From contig NZ_AFPJ01000032.1 in assembly GCF_000220505.1 (NCBI RefSeq), forward strand, positions 118,342-182,341: DNA of 64,000 nt, in the 5' to 3' direction. Positions 20,497-31,373 of the stretch are shown in pieces. The notes under the pieces are model-generated. The model was given only the letters and a program-made list of their open reading frames with translations, ran no database searches and was not told where the DNA came from. Origin of the DNA: Microbulbifer agarilyticus S89. Lineage in GTDB: Bacteria; Pseudomonadota; Gammaproteobacteria; Pseudomonadales; Cellvibrionaceae. The number at the start of each line of letters is the position of its first letter. Position 1 is the stretch's first letter. The position numbers and the translations under genes are program-made.

Positions 20497-21873
20497 TTAA
20501 CCCACGGGCAATATACGGGTGAGGAAGGCTGGCAGTCGCGACTGGTTCAGGTACTGATCACGCACCTTGGTCACATCGATCGCAGGATAACGACTCGGGT
20601 CCATATCCTGGGTGATGGTGATCAAGCCGACTTCGGCGAGAGACTTCTTGCCCTTTCGAATCAACGCTTGCTTGCGATCGTCATCCGCTGCCATATCGAA
20701 AACACGCGGCTTTTCCAGCAGCTGGCGATTGCGATCGGTAACCAGCATGACCTTGGGCTTCAGGCGGCGCTGGTGGTTTTGCTCCACCACTACCGCCAAC
20801 TCTCCGGTAGAAAGCTCTACCTGGGTGCCTGTTGGGTACAGCCCGATGGACTGGATAAACTCCACCACCAGCTGTTCTTGAAACGCGGAATTGCGCAGCT
20901 CATAGAGCTGTGCCACGGCACTGGAAGGCGGCACCGGGAATTCTGCACCGCGGGGGTTGGTGGCTTCATCGTAAAAAGTGACGATGCCACACATCCGTGC
21001 CAGCACCGGGATCTGACCACCGCGCAACCCTTTCGGATAGCCACTGCCGTCAAACTGCTCACGATGACAGCGGACAATATTCAGCACCTGCGGATCCACA
21101 TTTGGATCGCTCGACAGCAGGCGCACGCTGTAATCCACAAATTTGCGGTACTCCAGCTCCTCGCGCGGGCTGCGCTTGTCTGCGGTCAGAACCTGCTGCG
21201 AGAGATACAACTTGCCAACGTCTTTCAGCAGGGTAGCAACGCCGAGTTGCACCAGGTCCTGGCGGCGCAGGCCGATATGGCGACCAAAAACCACCGCCCA
21301 GATACTCGCCCGCACGGAGTGGTTATAAGAGTGCTCATCTTTCGCCCGCACACGAGCCAGCCACGAGAAGGCATCGGGGCTGCGCAGCACACTGTCAACC
21401 ATCTGGGACGTTGTCTGTGTTACCTGCGCTGTGGGCAGGGGCTGGTTGGATTCCAGCTGCACCATCACCTGATGCATACCCTGAATCATACGGTCGTGTA
21501 GCTTGCGCGCCTTGAGCGATTCTCTGCGTGCTGGCTGCGGGGCGGGATAACTATTGTGGGTAATCTGAACTGGCTTGCAGTTGATGGCCACGGGAATGCG
21601 GCGAGGCGCCGCTTTACCGGGCTTCTCGCGCGCGGCACTCTCTGCAGCCGTACGCGTAAGCTTGCGCAGCTTGATGCCCACATCACCGACGGTTTTCGCG
21701 ACGTCCACATAAACGAAGCGACAGAACTTCTGCAGCTGGCGGATTTCTTCCAGGTCGCGGATATAAAACCCTTGCAGGGCAAACGGAGTGCGTGTCCACG
21801 GGCGATCGAGACGAGACACAAACATGCCTCGCTGCAAGTCCTCAACGAATACTTTCGCCTGCTGAATTTCCAC
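20497..21873 (-). CDS. DUF3391 / degenerate HD-GYP domain protein
   Basis: Residues 7-60 form a DUF3391 domain (FVEDLQRGMFVSRLDRPW start). Residues 160-330 are an HD-GYP fold, the class of c-di-GMP phosphodiesterases. The GYP signature is present (DGSGYPKGLRGGQIP, about 275-289), but the metal site is eroded: the HD pair is Lys-Asp (LLKDVGK, 216-221), the later His after the HD box is replaced by Phe (YRKFVDY), HHE is HRE (270-272), and the last Asp ligand is Thr (299). It is therefore more likely a binding or scaffold protein than an active phosphodiesterase. The 458-residue length is otherwise normal. A CRP/Vfr-like site lies about 150 bases upstream. Confidence 0.88.
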   Translation of the reverse strand: MEIQQAKVFVEDLQRGMFVSRLDRPWTRTPFALQGFYIRDLEEIRQLQKFCRFVYVDVAKTVGDVGIKLRKLTRTAAESAAREKPGKAAPRRIPVAINCKPVQITHNSYPAPQPARRESLKARKLHDRMIQGMHQVMVQLESNQPLPTAQVTQTTSQMVDSVLRSPDAFSWLARVRAKDEHSYNHSVRASIWAVVFGRHIGLRRQDLVQLGVATLLKDVGKLYLSQQVLTADKRSPREELEYRKFVDYSVRLLSSDPNVDPQVLNIVRCHREQFDGSGYPKGLRGGQIPVLARMCGIVTFYDEATNPRGAEFPVPPSSAVAQLYELRNSAFQEQLVVEFIQSIGLYPTGTQVELSTGELAVVVEQNHQRRLKPKVMLVTDRNRQLLEKPRVFDMAADDDRKQALIRKGKKSLAEVGLITITQDMDPSRYPAIDVTKVRDQYLNQSRLPAFLTRILPVG

Positions 21874-22020
21874 TAGATAAGTGCCGCGCTAACCGTTTCG
21901 GTGTAATTTTTCTTTGCTTTTTATCTTTGTGACAAGCCGCGCCGAATCAGACCAAATCCCAGAGGCGCGGCCGAAGAAGCGGATTGTCACACAGGCATCC
22001 CCTCAGGCACGCCGTCAAGT

Positions 22021-22036
22021 TGTGATAGATATCACA
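22021..22036 (-). promoter_or_regulatory. CRP/Vfr-type binding site upstream of the HD-GYP gene
   Basis: TGTGA (22021-22025), six bases, TCACA (22032-22036) is an exact match to the CRP/Vfr half-site layout; the palindrome extends to TTGTGATA/TATCACAA. It is centred about 155 bases upstream of the ATG at 21873. A cAMP-dependent regulator of the CRP family is the likely reader. The far spacing suggests either a long leader or a class I or repressing position. The motif is certain; its use is inferred. Confidence 0.65.
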
Positions 22037-22077
22037 AAATTGACCACTAATACCAGTCCTTAGGGATCCAGTTAATC

Positions 22078-22105
22078 AAAAAGCCGCCGATTTGGCGCCT
22101 TTTTT
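22078..22105 (-). terminator. Intrinsic terminator after hemE
   Basis: AAAAAGCCGCC and GGCGCCTTTTTT flank a five-base loop: four GC pairs next to the loop, one mismatch, then one GC and about five A-T pairs. Read leftward it follows the hemE stop by about 60 bases and ends in a U-run, so it should separate hemE from the HD-GYP gene. Confidence 0.6.
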
Positions 22106-22166
22106 CTCATTAAGACTCAGAATGCGCACTCGCGGCCCATTTTATGGCGACGCGCGGCGATACCCC

Positions 22167-23246
22167 TCAACCGTGATACTGCGGGGAGAGTTCCACCACC
22201 GCATCAAACATTGCCCCCGCATGCGCCGGGTCGACCTTGGGCGTTACGCCGTGCCCAAGGTTGAAGATATGCCCACTGCCGCGACCATAACTGGCCAGGA
22301 TGGACGCGACCTCTTCGCGAATGCGTTCCGGGTTGGCAAGCAGGATCGAAGGGTCCATATTGCCCTGCAGCGCCACCTTGTTACCCACACGCGCCCTGGC
22401 CTGGGCGATATCGGTGGTCCAGTCCAGACCAAGCGCATGGGCGCCGGTTTCGGCCATCGTCTCCAGCCACTGGCCGCCACCTTTGGTGAACAGAATTACC
22501 GGTACCTGACGGCCATCGTTCTCCTTGATCAGCCCCTGCACAATGCGCGCCATATAGGCGAGAGAGAACTCCCGGTAGGCGCTGTGGCTGAGCGCACCGC
22601 CCCAGGTGTCAAAAATCTGTACCGCCTGGGCGCCCGCGCGAATCTGTGCGTTCAGGTAATCGACCACCGAATCCGCCAGTACCGTCAGCAACTGGTGCAT
22701 ATCCTGCGGACGGTTGTAGAGCATCTCCTTGGCACGGGCAAAATCCCGGCTGGAGCCACCCTCAATCATGTAGGTCGCCAGGGTCCAGGGGCTACCCGAG
22801 AAGCCAATCAGCGGCACGCGACCGTTCAGCTCACGGCGGATGGTGGTCACCGCATTGGTGACGTAATCCAGGTCTTTCGCCGTGTTCACCACTTCGAGCG
22901 CGGCGATATCCGCACTGGTACGCACAGGCTTCTTGAACTTTGGCCCTTCTCCCTCTTCGAAATACAGGCCAAGACCCATGGCGTCGGGGATGGTCAAGAT
23001 ATCGGAAAACAGAATTGCCGCATCCAGCGGGTAGCGCTCCAGCGGCTGCAAGGTCACTTCACAGGCCAGTTCCGTATTGCGACACAGATCCATAAAGGTG
23101 CCGGCTTTGGCACGAGTGGCGCGGTATTCCGGTAGATAGCGACCGGCCTGGCGCATCATCCACATCGGGGTACGGTCTACCGGCTGGCGCAGCAGGGCAC
23201 GCAGGAAACGATCGTTTTGCAGGGGAGCGAACTGGGTATCAGACAT
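22167..23246 (-). CDS. hemE: Uroporphyrinogen decarboxylase
   Basis: HemE removes four acetate carboxyls from uroporphyrinogen III to give coproporphyrinogen III in haem synthesis. The 359-residue protein has the signature [17 protein letters not shown] near residue 26 and the second family block [18 protein letters not shown] near residue 136; [10 protein letters not shown] lies near the C-terminus. I start at the ATG 23246 ([19 protein letters not shown]), which matches the family; the frame is open 140 bases further upstream without recognisable sequence. The earlier haem genes hemC and hemD are in a separate cluster at 54-56 kb. Confidence 0.97.
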   Translation of the reverse strand: MSDTQFAPLQNDRFLRALLRQPVDRTPMWMMRQAGRYLPEYRATRAKAGTFMDLCRNTELACEVTLQPLERYPLDAAILFSDILTIPDAMGLGLYFEEGEGPKFKKPVRTSADIAALEVVNTAKDLDYVTNAVTTIRRELNGRVPLIGFSGSPWTLATYMIEGGSSRDFARAKEMLYNRPQDMHQLLTVLADSVVDYLNAQIRAGAQAVQIFDTWGGALSHSAYREFSLAYMARIVQGLIKENDGRQVPVILFTKGGGQWLETMAETGAHALGLDWTTDIAQARARVGNKVALQGNMDPSILLANPERIREEVASILASYGRGSGHIFNLGHGVTPKVDPAHAGAMFDAVVELSPQYHG

Positions 23247-23410
23247 GAGGGCAACGGCTGGATAAATGGGCGGCCATTGTACTCTCGGGGTGTGATTTAG
23301 GACAGGGAGCCCAATGACGGAGCAACGAGTTTGTACAGATATTTCGTCGAATAGTGGAACCGCCAGATATCTTGCTGACGGTTCCACCGGAAAGGATTGC
23401 GGCTACAGGG

Positions 23411-24844
<1,434 letters not shown>

Positions 24845-27800
24845 TTATTCGCCGCGCTTGCGCACATCGGACAGCAGTCCAGCGAGGCTGGCCGCCTTCG
24901 GCTTCACCAACCAGAATTTGTTGAGGTAATCGTCGAAGTTGTCCAGCAACTCCACACCCCAGGCACTGCCGGTCTCGGCCACGAACTCTTCGATCACTTC
25001 GCGCAGATGGCTCTGGTATTCCTCCAGCGCCTCACTGCTGATACGGCGCAGTTCGATCAGCTCGTGGTTGCACTTGTCGAAGAAGTCGCGATCCATATCC
25101 AGCACATAGGCAAAGCCACCGGTCATACCGGCACCGAAGTTCACACCGGTTTTGCCCAGCACCGCAACCATACCGCCGGTCATGTATTCACAGCAGTGGT
25201 CGCCCGCACCTTCGACCACGGCGAAGGCGCCGGAGTTGCGCACACCGAAGCGCTCACCGGCACAACCGGATGCAAACAGCTTGCCGCCGGTGGCCCCGTA
25301 CAGGCAGGTATTACCAACAATGCTGGTTTCCTGTGAGGCGAATTCGCTTCCCTGCGGCGGGCGAATGACCAGCTTGCCGCCGGCCATACCTTTACCCACA
25401 TAGTCGTTGGCATCACCTTCGAGATACATCTCCAGGCCGCCGGCGTTCCACACACCGAAGGACTGACCGGCAACACCGGTAAGGCGCAGCTTGATGGGCG
25501 CATCCGCCATACCCTGGTTGCCGTGACGTTTGGCGATCTCACCGGACAGGCGCGCGCCAATGGAGCGGTCGCAGTTGGTGAGCGCAAAGCTGAACTCGCC
25601 CCCGGCAAGGTTCTCAATCGCTGGCAAGGTCTCTTCCACCATGCGCTCCGCCAACAGGCCTTTGTCCCACGGTTCGTTCTTGGCCAGCTGACAGGTCTGC
25701 GGCTTGCTGTCGAGCAGCTCGTCGGTGTGCAACAGTGGCGACAAGTCCAGGGTCTTCTGCTTGCTGGTCTCCCCATCCAGTGTTTCCAGCAGGTCGACGC
25801 GACCAACCAGCTCATCCATGCTGCGCACACCCAGGCTCGCCATCCACTCGCGGGTTTCCTCGGCCACGAACTTGAAGAAGTTCATCGCCATTTCCACGGT
25901 GCCAATGTAGTGCTCGTCACGCAGCTCTTTGTTCTGGGTGGCGACACCGGTGGCACAGTTGTTCAGGTGACAGATACGCAGGTACTTACAACCCAGCGCG
26001 ACCATCGGCGCGGTACCGAAGCCAAAGCTCTCGGCACCCAGGATCGCCGCCTTGATCACGTCGAGGCCAGACTTAAGGCCACCGTCGGTTTGTACGCGCA
26101 CGTTGCCGCGCAAGTCGTTGGCGCGCAGGGTCTGGTGGGTTTCCGCCAGGCCCAGCTCCCACGGGGAACCGGCGTAACGAATGGAGGTAATCGGGCTCGC
26201 CGCGGTACCGCCGTCGTAACCGGAAATGGTAATCAAGTCTGCATAGGCCTTGGCCACACCGGCGGCAATGGTGCCGACACCGGGGCGCGATACCAGTTTT
26301 ACCGACACCAGCGCATCCGGGTTGACCTGTTTGAGGTCATAGATGAGCTGCGCGAGATCCTCAATGGAATAGATATCGTGGTGCGGGGGCGGCGAAATCA
26401 AAGTCACACCGGGCACCGAGTAGCGCAAACGCGCGATCAACTGGTTTACCTTGCCACCGGGCAACTGGCCACCTTCACCGGGCTTGGCGCCCTGAGCCAC
26501 TTTGATCTGCAGCACTTCGGCGTTCACCAGGTAGTGTGGGGTAACCCCAAAACGACCGGAGGCAATCTGCTTGATCTTGGAAACTTTATCGGTGCCAAAG
26601 CGCGCCGGATCCTCACCACCTTCACCGCTGTTGGAGCGGCCACCCAGGCGGTTCATCGCCTGCGCCAGTGCTTCGTGGGCTTCTGGAGACAGCGCGCCGA
26701 GGGACATGGCGGCGGAATCGAAACGACGCAGAATATTTTGCGCAGGCTCTACCTCTTCCAGCGGAACCGGCTGTACATCTTTTTTCAAACCCAGCAGGTC
26801 ACGCAGGGTCGCAACCGGGCGCTGATTGATCAGCGTGGCGTAATCACGCCAGGCCCCGTAATCGCCGGTGCGCACTGCTTGCTGCAACGCCTGTACCACG
26901 TCCGGGTTAAACGCATGGTATTCCTCGCCGTAGACAAACTTGTGCAGGCCGCCGGGAGAAACCTTCTTGCGTGGCTTCCACGCCAGTTGGGCACGGGCGC
27001 GCATGTCGTCTTCCAGCTCGGCAAAGCCAGCACCCAGCACGCGTGCCGGCGCTTCCGGGAAGCACAGGTCAATCACTTCCTGCGACAGGCCCACCAGCTC
27101 GTACAGCAGCGCGCCGCGGTACGATGCAATGGTGGAGATCCCCATCTTCGACAGGATCTTCAGCAGCCCCTTGCAGATACCGGTGCGGTAATGCTTCTGC
27201 GCGGTAGCCGCATCCAGCAGCAGCTCGCCGGTTTCAATCAGGTGATTGATGACGCTATAGGAGAAGTACGGGTGCACTGCGGTAGCACCTACGCCAATCA
27301 GACACGCCAGCTGATGCGAGTCGCGCGCGGTGGCGGTGTCGACAACAATGTTGGAATCACAACGCAGGCCCGCGTGCACCAGGTGATGGTGCACGGCACC
27401 GGTAGCCATCAGCGCGTCGATCGGCAGCTTGCCCTCGGTGATATCGCGATCAGACAGCACCACAATTACGGTACCGTCTTCGCGCACGGAATCGGCCACC
27501 TCGCGGCACAGCTTTTCAATGGCACTCTTCAGGTCCAGCTGTGCGGGGTCGTAATTCAGGTCGAACACTTTCGCCGTGAACTCTTCACGCCCTAGATCCA
27601 GCAGCGCGGTGTACTTCATATGTGAGAGTACTGGCGAGGATAGGATCACGCGGTCCGCATGTTCTACGGTTTCCTCGAACACGGATTTTTCACGACCCAG
27701 GCAGGTTTCCAGGGACATGACGATGGTTTCACGCAGCGGGTCGATCGGCGGGTTGGTGACCTGCGCAAACTGCTGGCGGAAATAGTCGTACAGGCAACGG

Positions 27801-29296
27801 TTACCCTCGGACAGCACCGCCATCGGGGTATCGTCACCCATTGAGCCGACCGCTTCCTGGCCGGACTCCGCCAGCGGGCGGATTACCTGATCGCGCTCTT
27901 CCAGTGATGAGCTGAAGAGCTTCTGGTAAACCTTGAACTGGTCCAGGGAGAAATTGTTATCCACCGGTGCGGTCACCAGCGTGGAACGGATGCGACGGGC
28001 TTTTTCTTTCAGCCACTTCTTGTACGGGTGCGCTTTCTTGAGCTCACCATCCACCTCACCGGTGTGGCGCAGCTCACCCTTCAAGGTATCCACGGACAAA
28101 ATTTGGCCCGGGCCAAGGCGCCCTTTGGCAACCACGTCTGCGGGGTCGTACTGGTAAGTACCCACTTCCGACGCAACCGTGATGAAGTCGTCCTTGGTGA
28201 TCACCCAGCGCGACGGGCGCAGGCCGTTGCGGTCCAGGGTACAGACCGCGTAGCGGCCATCCGTCAGCACCAGGCCGGCAGGGCCGTCCCACGGCTCCAT
28301 ATGCATGGAGTTGTATTCGTAGAAGGCACGCAGATCGGAGTCCATGGTGTCGACGTTCTGCCACGCCGGTGGTACCAGCATGCGAATCGCGCGATGCATG
28401 TCGATGCCGCCCACGGTCAGCAGCTCGAGCATATTGTCGAGGCTGGAGGAGTCGGAACCAACGCGGTTTACCAGTGGCGTCAGTTCGGAAAGCTCCGGCA
28501 CCAGCTCGGTGATGAACTTGTTGGTGCGCGCGACCGACCAATTGCGGTTGCCGGTAATGGTGTTGATTTCACCATTGTGCGCGAGCATGCGGAACGGCTG
28601 CGCCAGCGGCCAGCGCGGCATGGTGTTGGTGGAAAAGCGCTGGTGGAAAACGCAAATCGCGGTTTCCAGGCGCGGATCGGCCAAGTCCGGGAAGAACTTG
28701 GGCAGGTCCGCGGGCATCATCAGTCCTTTGTAGGACAGCACCGCGGTGGACAGGCTACCTATATAGGTATCCTGGGTCAGTTGCTGCTCAGCCTTGCGGC
28801 GGGCGACAAACAGGCGCGCGTTGAACTGCTGCTGTGCCAACGCTTCTTCTGCATTGTTGATCAACAGGTGCTCGAAACGCGGCAGGGATTCGCGGGCAAT
28901 GGGGCCCAGGCACTCTTCATCGGTCGGCACCACACGCCAACCCGCCACTTGCAGGCCTTGTTCCTGCAGCGCGCGCTCAAGAATCTCGCGCGCACTGGCG
29001 GCCGCGGCCTCGTCCAGAGGCAACATGATGGATCCGACCGCGTACAGGTCACTCAGGTCCTGGCCCAGCTCAGCCTTGGCCACAGCGCGCAAAAAGCTGT
29101 CTGGTTTCTGCAGCAGCAGACCACAGCCGTCACCGGTTTTGCCATCGGCGGCAATGCCTCCGCGGTGAGTCATACAGGTCAGCGATTCAATCGCCGTCTG
29201 CAATAACTTGTGGCTGGTTTGGCCCTTCAGGTGGGCAATCAGTCCAAAGCCACAGTTATCTTTGAACTCATCCAATCGATACAGACCGCTACCCAT
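24845..29296 (-). CDS. gltB: Glutamate synthase [NADPH] large subunit
   Basis: GltB is the catalytic subunit of glutamate synthase. It has an N-terminal class II glutaminase whose catalytic Cys is residue 15 ([13 protein letters not shown]; a short propeptide must be removed), a central domain, the FMN-binding synthase domain with the 3Fe-4S cysteines ([16 protein letters not shown]-type block near residue 1110), and a C-terminal beta-helix of GXXGXXXG repeats. I chose the ATG 29296 (1483 residues) because GAGGA lies five bases upstream and it gives the conserved start; the frame is open 75 bases further. Confidence 0.97.
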   Translation of the reverse strand: MGSGLYRLDEFKDNCGFGLIAHLKGQTSHKLLQTAIESLTCMTHRGGIAADGKTGDGCGLLLQKPDSFLRAVAKAELGQDLSDLYAVGSIMLPLDEAAAASAREILERALQEQGLQVAGWRVVPTDEECLGPIARESLPRFEHLLINNAEEALAQQQFNARLFVARRKAEQQLTQDTYIGSLSTAVLSYKGLMMPADLPKFFPDLADPRLETAICVFHQRFSTNTMPRWPLAQPFRMLAHNGEINTITGNRNWSVARTNKFITELVPELSELTPLVNRVGSDSSSLDNMLELLTVGGIDMHRAIRMLVPPAWQNVDTMDSDLRAFYEYNSMHMEPWDGPAGLVLTDGRYAVCTLDRNGLRPSRWVITKDDFITVASEVGTYQYDPADVVAKGRLGPGQILSVDTLKGELRHTGEVDGELKKAHPYKKWLKEKARRIRSTLVTAPVDNNFSLDQFKVYQKLFSSSLEERDQVIRPLAESGQEAVGSMGDDTPMAVLSEGNRCLYDYFRQQFAQVTNPPIDPLRETIVMSLETCLGREKSVFEETVEHADRVILSSPVLSHMKYTALLDLGREEFTAKVFDLNYDPAQLDLKSAIEKLCREVADSVREDGTVIVVLSDRDITEGKLPIDALMATGAVHHHLVHAGLRCDSNIVVDTATARDSHQLACLIGVGATAVHPYFSYSVINHLIETGELLLDAATAQKHYRTGICKGLLKILSKMGISTIASYRGALLYELVGLSQEVIDLCFPEAPARVLGAGFAELEDDMRARAQLAWKPRKKVSPGGLHKFVYGEEYHAFNPDVVQALQQAVRTGDYGAWRDYATLINQRPVATLRDLLGLKKDVQPVPLEEVEPAQNILRRFDSAAMSLGALSPEAHEALAQAMNRLGGRSNSGEGGEDPARFGTDKVSKIKQIASGRFGVTPHYLVNAEVLQIKVAQGAKPGEGGQLPGGKVNQLIARLRYSVPGVTLISPPPHHDIYSIEDLAQLIYDLKQVNPDALVSVKLVSRPGVGTIAAGVAKAYADLITISGYDGGTAASPITSIRYAGSPWELGLAETHQTLRANDLRGNVRVQTDGGLKSGLDVIKAAILGAESFGFGTAPMVALGCKYLRICHLNNCATGVATQNKELRDEHYIGTVEMAMNFFKFVAEETREWMASLGVRSMDELVGRVDLLETLDGETSKQKTLDLSPLLHTDELLDSKPQTCQLAKNEPWDKGLLAERMVEETLPAIENLAGGEFSFALTNCDRSIGARLSGEIAKRHGNQGMADAPIKLRLTGVAGQSFGVWNAGGLEMYLEGDANDYVGKGMAGGKLVIRPPQGSEFASQETSIVGNTCLYGATGGKLFASGCAGERFGVRNSGAFAVVEGAGDHCCEYMTGGMVAVLGKTGVNFGAGMTGGFAYVLDMDRDFFDKCNHELIELRRISSEALEEYQSHLREVIEEFVAETGSAWGVELLDNFDDYLNKFWLVKPKAASLAGLLSDVRKRGE

Positions 29297-29695
29297 AGAA
29301 TTCCTCAAAGTGTTATCGCTACCCCGCGGGTGGTGCATGCCGCTGCCTCTATGCAGTGACAAGCAGGTCACAGCCGTAGACTGCTCCCGGAGGTATATTT
29401 ATCTACTCTCGAGCCAAAGGTGCCGCAGAATTCACTGAATTTTCGAAACCCCAGTGACAAAAAAAGCCCACATAAAGGGCTTGGTGTTGCTCGCTCGCTG
29501 CGAGCCTGCGTTTATTGTTATCGGCTCTTTTTCCCGGCTTTCACCGGGGGGGCGCGCAATATTACTCGTGCGCCCCTGCGATTGCAAGATTTGGCAGTTT
29601 TTTCCGCTGTTAGCGGGCAGTTCGACCGATTTATCTTCTTTTTAGCGCAAGTTCAGACAAAGAATCCTCAGTTTGGTAAAAAAACTACAGATTCA
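29297..29695. other. Non-coding gap between gltB and aroB
   Basis: About 400 bases with no convincing gene. It should hold the leftward gltB promoter, the aroB terminator (29457-29482), and two further hairpins without U-runs: GGGGCGC/GCGCCCC (29549-29576) and CCGCT/AGCGG around 29604-29616. Short reading frames here lack ribosome sites or family features. Confidence 0.6.
29457..29482 (-). terminator. Intrinsic terminator after aroB
   Basis: AAGCCC (29464-29469) and GGGCTT (29477-29482) pair around a seven-base loop. On the minus strand the stem runs into a long U tract (the A-run at 29459-29465). It lies about 215 bases past the aroB stop and before the gltB start, so it should isolate gltBD from the pil-aro transcript. 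Confidence 0.7.
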
Positions 29696-30781
29696 TCACT
29701 GCGCACCGCAGGCGCGCAGCGTCGCAACCAGCTGGTCTTTCGGTGTATCGCTGATTATTTGTGCGTCCCCGATGGCGCGCAACAGCACCAGGCGCAATTT
29801 ACCGTCTTGCACCTTCTTATCCACCGCCATGGCATTCAGGTAGTCGTCAACCGTCATATTTTGTGGAGACTGCTGTGGCAGCTTGGCCTTGCTCAGTAGT
29901 GCGCGTAACCGCGCGACGTCATCGGCACTAATCCAGCCGCGCAGGTAAGACAACTCGGCGGCCATCACCATGCCTGCAGCCACGGCCTCACCATGCAGCC
30001 ACTTGCCGTACCCCTGTACGGCCTCTATCGCATGGCCAAAGGTATGCCCGAAGTTCAGGATCGCGCGCCGACCAGACTCCCGCTCATCCTCGGCAACCAC
30101 GGCGGCCTTGTCGGCGCAGCTGCGCTCCACGGCATAGGCCAGCGCCTGCGGATCCCGTGCCAGCAACAATTCCATGTTCTCTTCCAGCCACTCGAAAAAG
30201 GCTGGATCGCAGATCATGCCGTACTTGATCACCTCCGCGATCCCGGCCGATAGCTCGCGGTCGGGAAGCGTGTTGAGGGTATCAATATCGATAAGCACCA
30301 GCTGCGGCTGATAAAAGGCGCCGACCATATTTTTCCCAAGCGGGTGATTCACGCCGGTCTTGCCGCCAACGGAGGAATCCACCTGCGACAGCAGCGTGGT
30401 TGGCACCTGCACAAAATCCACACCCCGCTGGTAACAGGCGGCAGCAAATCCGCTCATATCACCGATAACGCCACCACCCAGCGCAACAATGGTGGTGCCG
30501 CGATCATGGCGGTTTTCCAGCAGACAATCGAACACGCGGTTAACGGTATCCAGGGTCTTGAATGCCTCACCGTCGGGCAGTTCGACCACATCGACCTGCG
30601 CAAAATCCTGCAACCCGTTGAGCAACGTCTTCAGGTACAGTGGCGCAATCGTCTCATTGGTTACAACGAGGACCTGCTTGCCACAGATATACTGCACAAA
30701 CGGTTCAGCATCGGTTAACAGGCCTGAGCCAATCAGAATCGGATAGCTGCGCTCACCCAGGTCGACATTGAGACGGTGCAT
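29696..30781 (-). CDS. aroB: 3-dehydroquinate synthase
   Basis: AroB converts DAHP to 3-dehydroquinate in the shikimate pathway, using NAD and a divalent metal. The 361-residue protein contains the NAD-binding block [21 protein letters not shown] near residue 100 (read in two parts), the [19 protein letters not shown] active-site stretch (about 124-142), and the metal-binding [12 protein letters not shown] near residue 245. It follows aroK by 67 bases in a pilQ-aroK-aroB run. Confidence 0.97.
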   Translation of the reverse strand: MHRLNVDLGERSYPILIGSGLLTDAEPFVQYICGKQVLVVTNETIAPLYLKTLLNGLQDFAQVDVVELPDGEAFKTLDTVNRVFDCLLENRHDRGTTIVALGGGVIGDMSGFAAACYQRGVDFVQVPTTLLSQVDSSVGGKTGVNHPLGKNMVGAFYQPQLVLIDIDTLNTLPDRELSAGIAEVIKYGMICDPAFFEWLEENMELLLARDPQALAYAVERSCADKAAVVAEDERESGRRAILNFGHTFGHAIEAVQGYGKWLHGEAVAAGMVMAAELSYLRGWISADDVARLRALLSKAKLPQQSPQNMTVDDYLNAMAVDKKVQDGKLRLVLLRAIGDAQIISDTPKDQLVATLRACGAQ

Positions 30782-30848
30782 GGTTACTCCCTAACGCGCA
30801 CAAGTTGGATATAAAAGAGATAGGACAGAGAAGGTCTGCGGAATGTAC

Positions 30849-31373
30849 TTACGCGGAGGATTGCTCGGCGAGGCGATCGGCGACAAGCTGCGCAGCCTGT
30901 TTCGGGGTGCAGTAATCGGTATCGCAAACCAGATCCGCAACCTCGGCATAAAAAGCACCGCGCTGCTCGAGAATCTCGGCAAGCTTTGCCCGCGGGTCCT
31001 CTACCTGCAATAAAGGACGATTGCTGTTTTTCGAGGTGCGCTCCACCAGCTGGTCGAGGCTCGCTCTCAGGTAAACAATAAAACCGCCGTGCTTGAGTAG
31101 CTCGCGATTCTCCGGTTTCAGGACAATGCCACCACCAGTCGCGATTACCTGAACTTCACCATTACACAGGTCCCGCAACACCTCACTTTCCCGGCGGCGG
31201 AAACCCGCTTCACCCTCCACGTCAAAGATCCAGGGGATATCGGCACCGGTGCGGTCTTCCAGCACCTTGTCAGAATCGGCAAAAGGCAGCCCGAGTTGGG
31301 CTGCCAGCAATTTGCCTATGGTGGACTTGCCGGCCCCCATGGGACCGACAAGAAAGATAGGCTCGGAGATCAC
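30849..31373 (-). CDS. aroK: Shikimate kinase
   Basis: AroK phosphorylates shikimate at the 3-OH. The 174-residue protein has the P-loop GPMGAGKST (about 10-18), the shikimate-binding DSD at about residue 34, FRRRESEVL near 58 and ATGGGIVL near 78, all family hallmarks. It starts at a GTG whose last bases overlap the pilQ stop (GTGA), so translation is coupled to the secretin gene. This pilMNOPQ-aroK-aroB order is widespread in gammaproteobacteria. Confidence 0.97.
   Translation of the reverse strand: MISEPIFLVGPMGAGKSTIGKLLAAQLGLPFADSDKVLEDRTGADIPWIFDVEGEAGFRRRESEVLRDLCNGEVQVIATGGGIVLKPENRELLKHGGFIVYLRASLDQLVERTSKNSNRPLLQVEDPRAKLAEILEQRGAFYAEVADLVCDTDYCTPKQAAQLVADRLAEQSSA

Noticed and set aside
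25523-27595. 690-codon open frame opposite gltB
   Set aside because: Antisense shadow of gltB; composition (Gln, His, Arg, Gly rich) is typical of a mirrored frame and no domain is recognisable.
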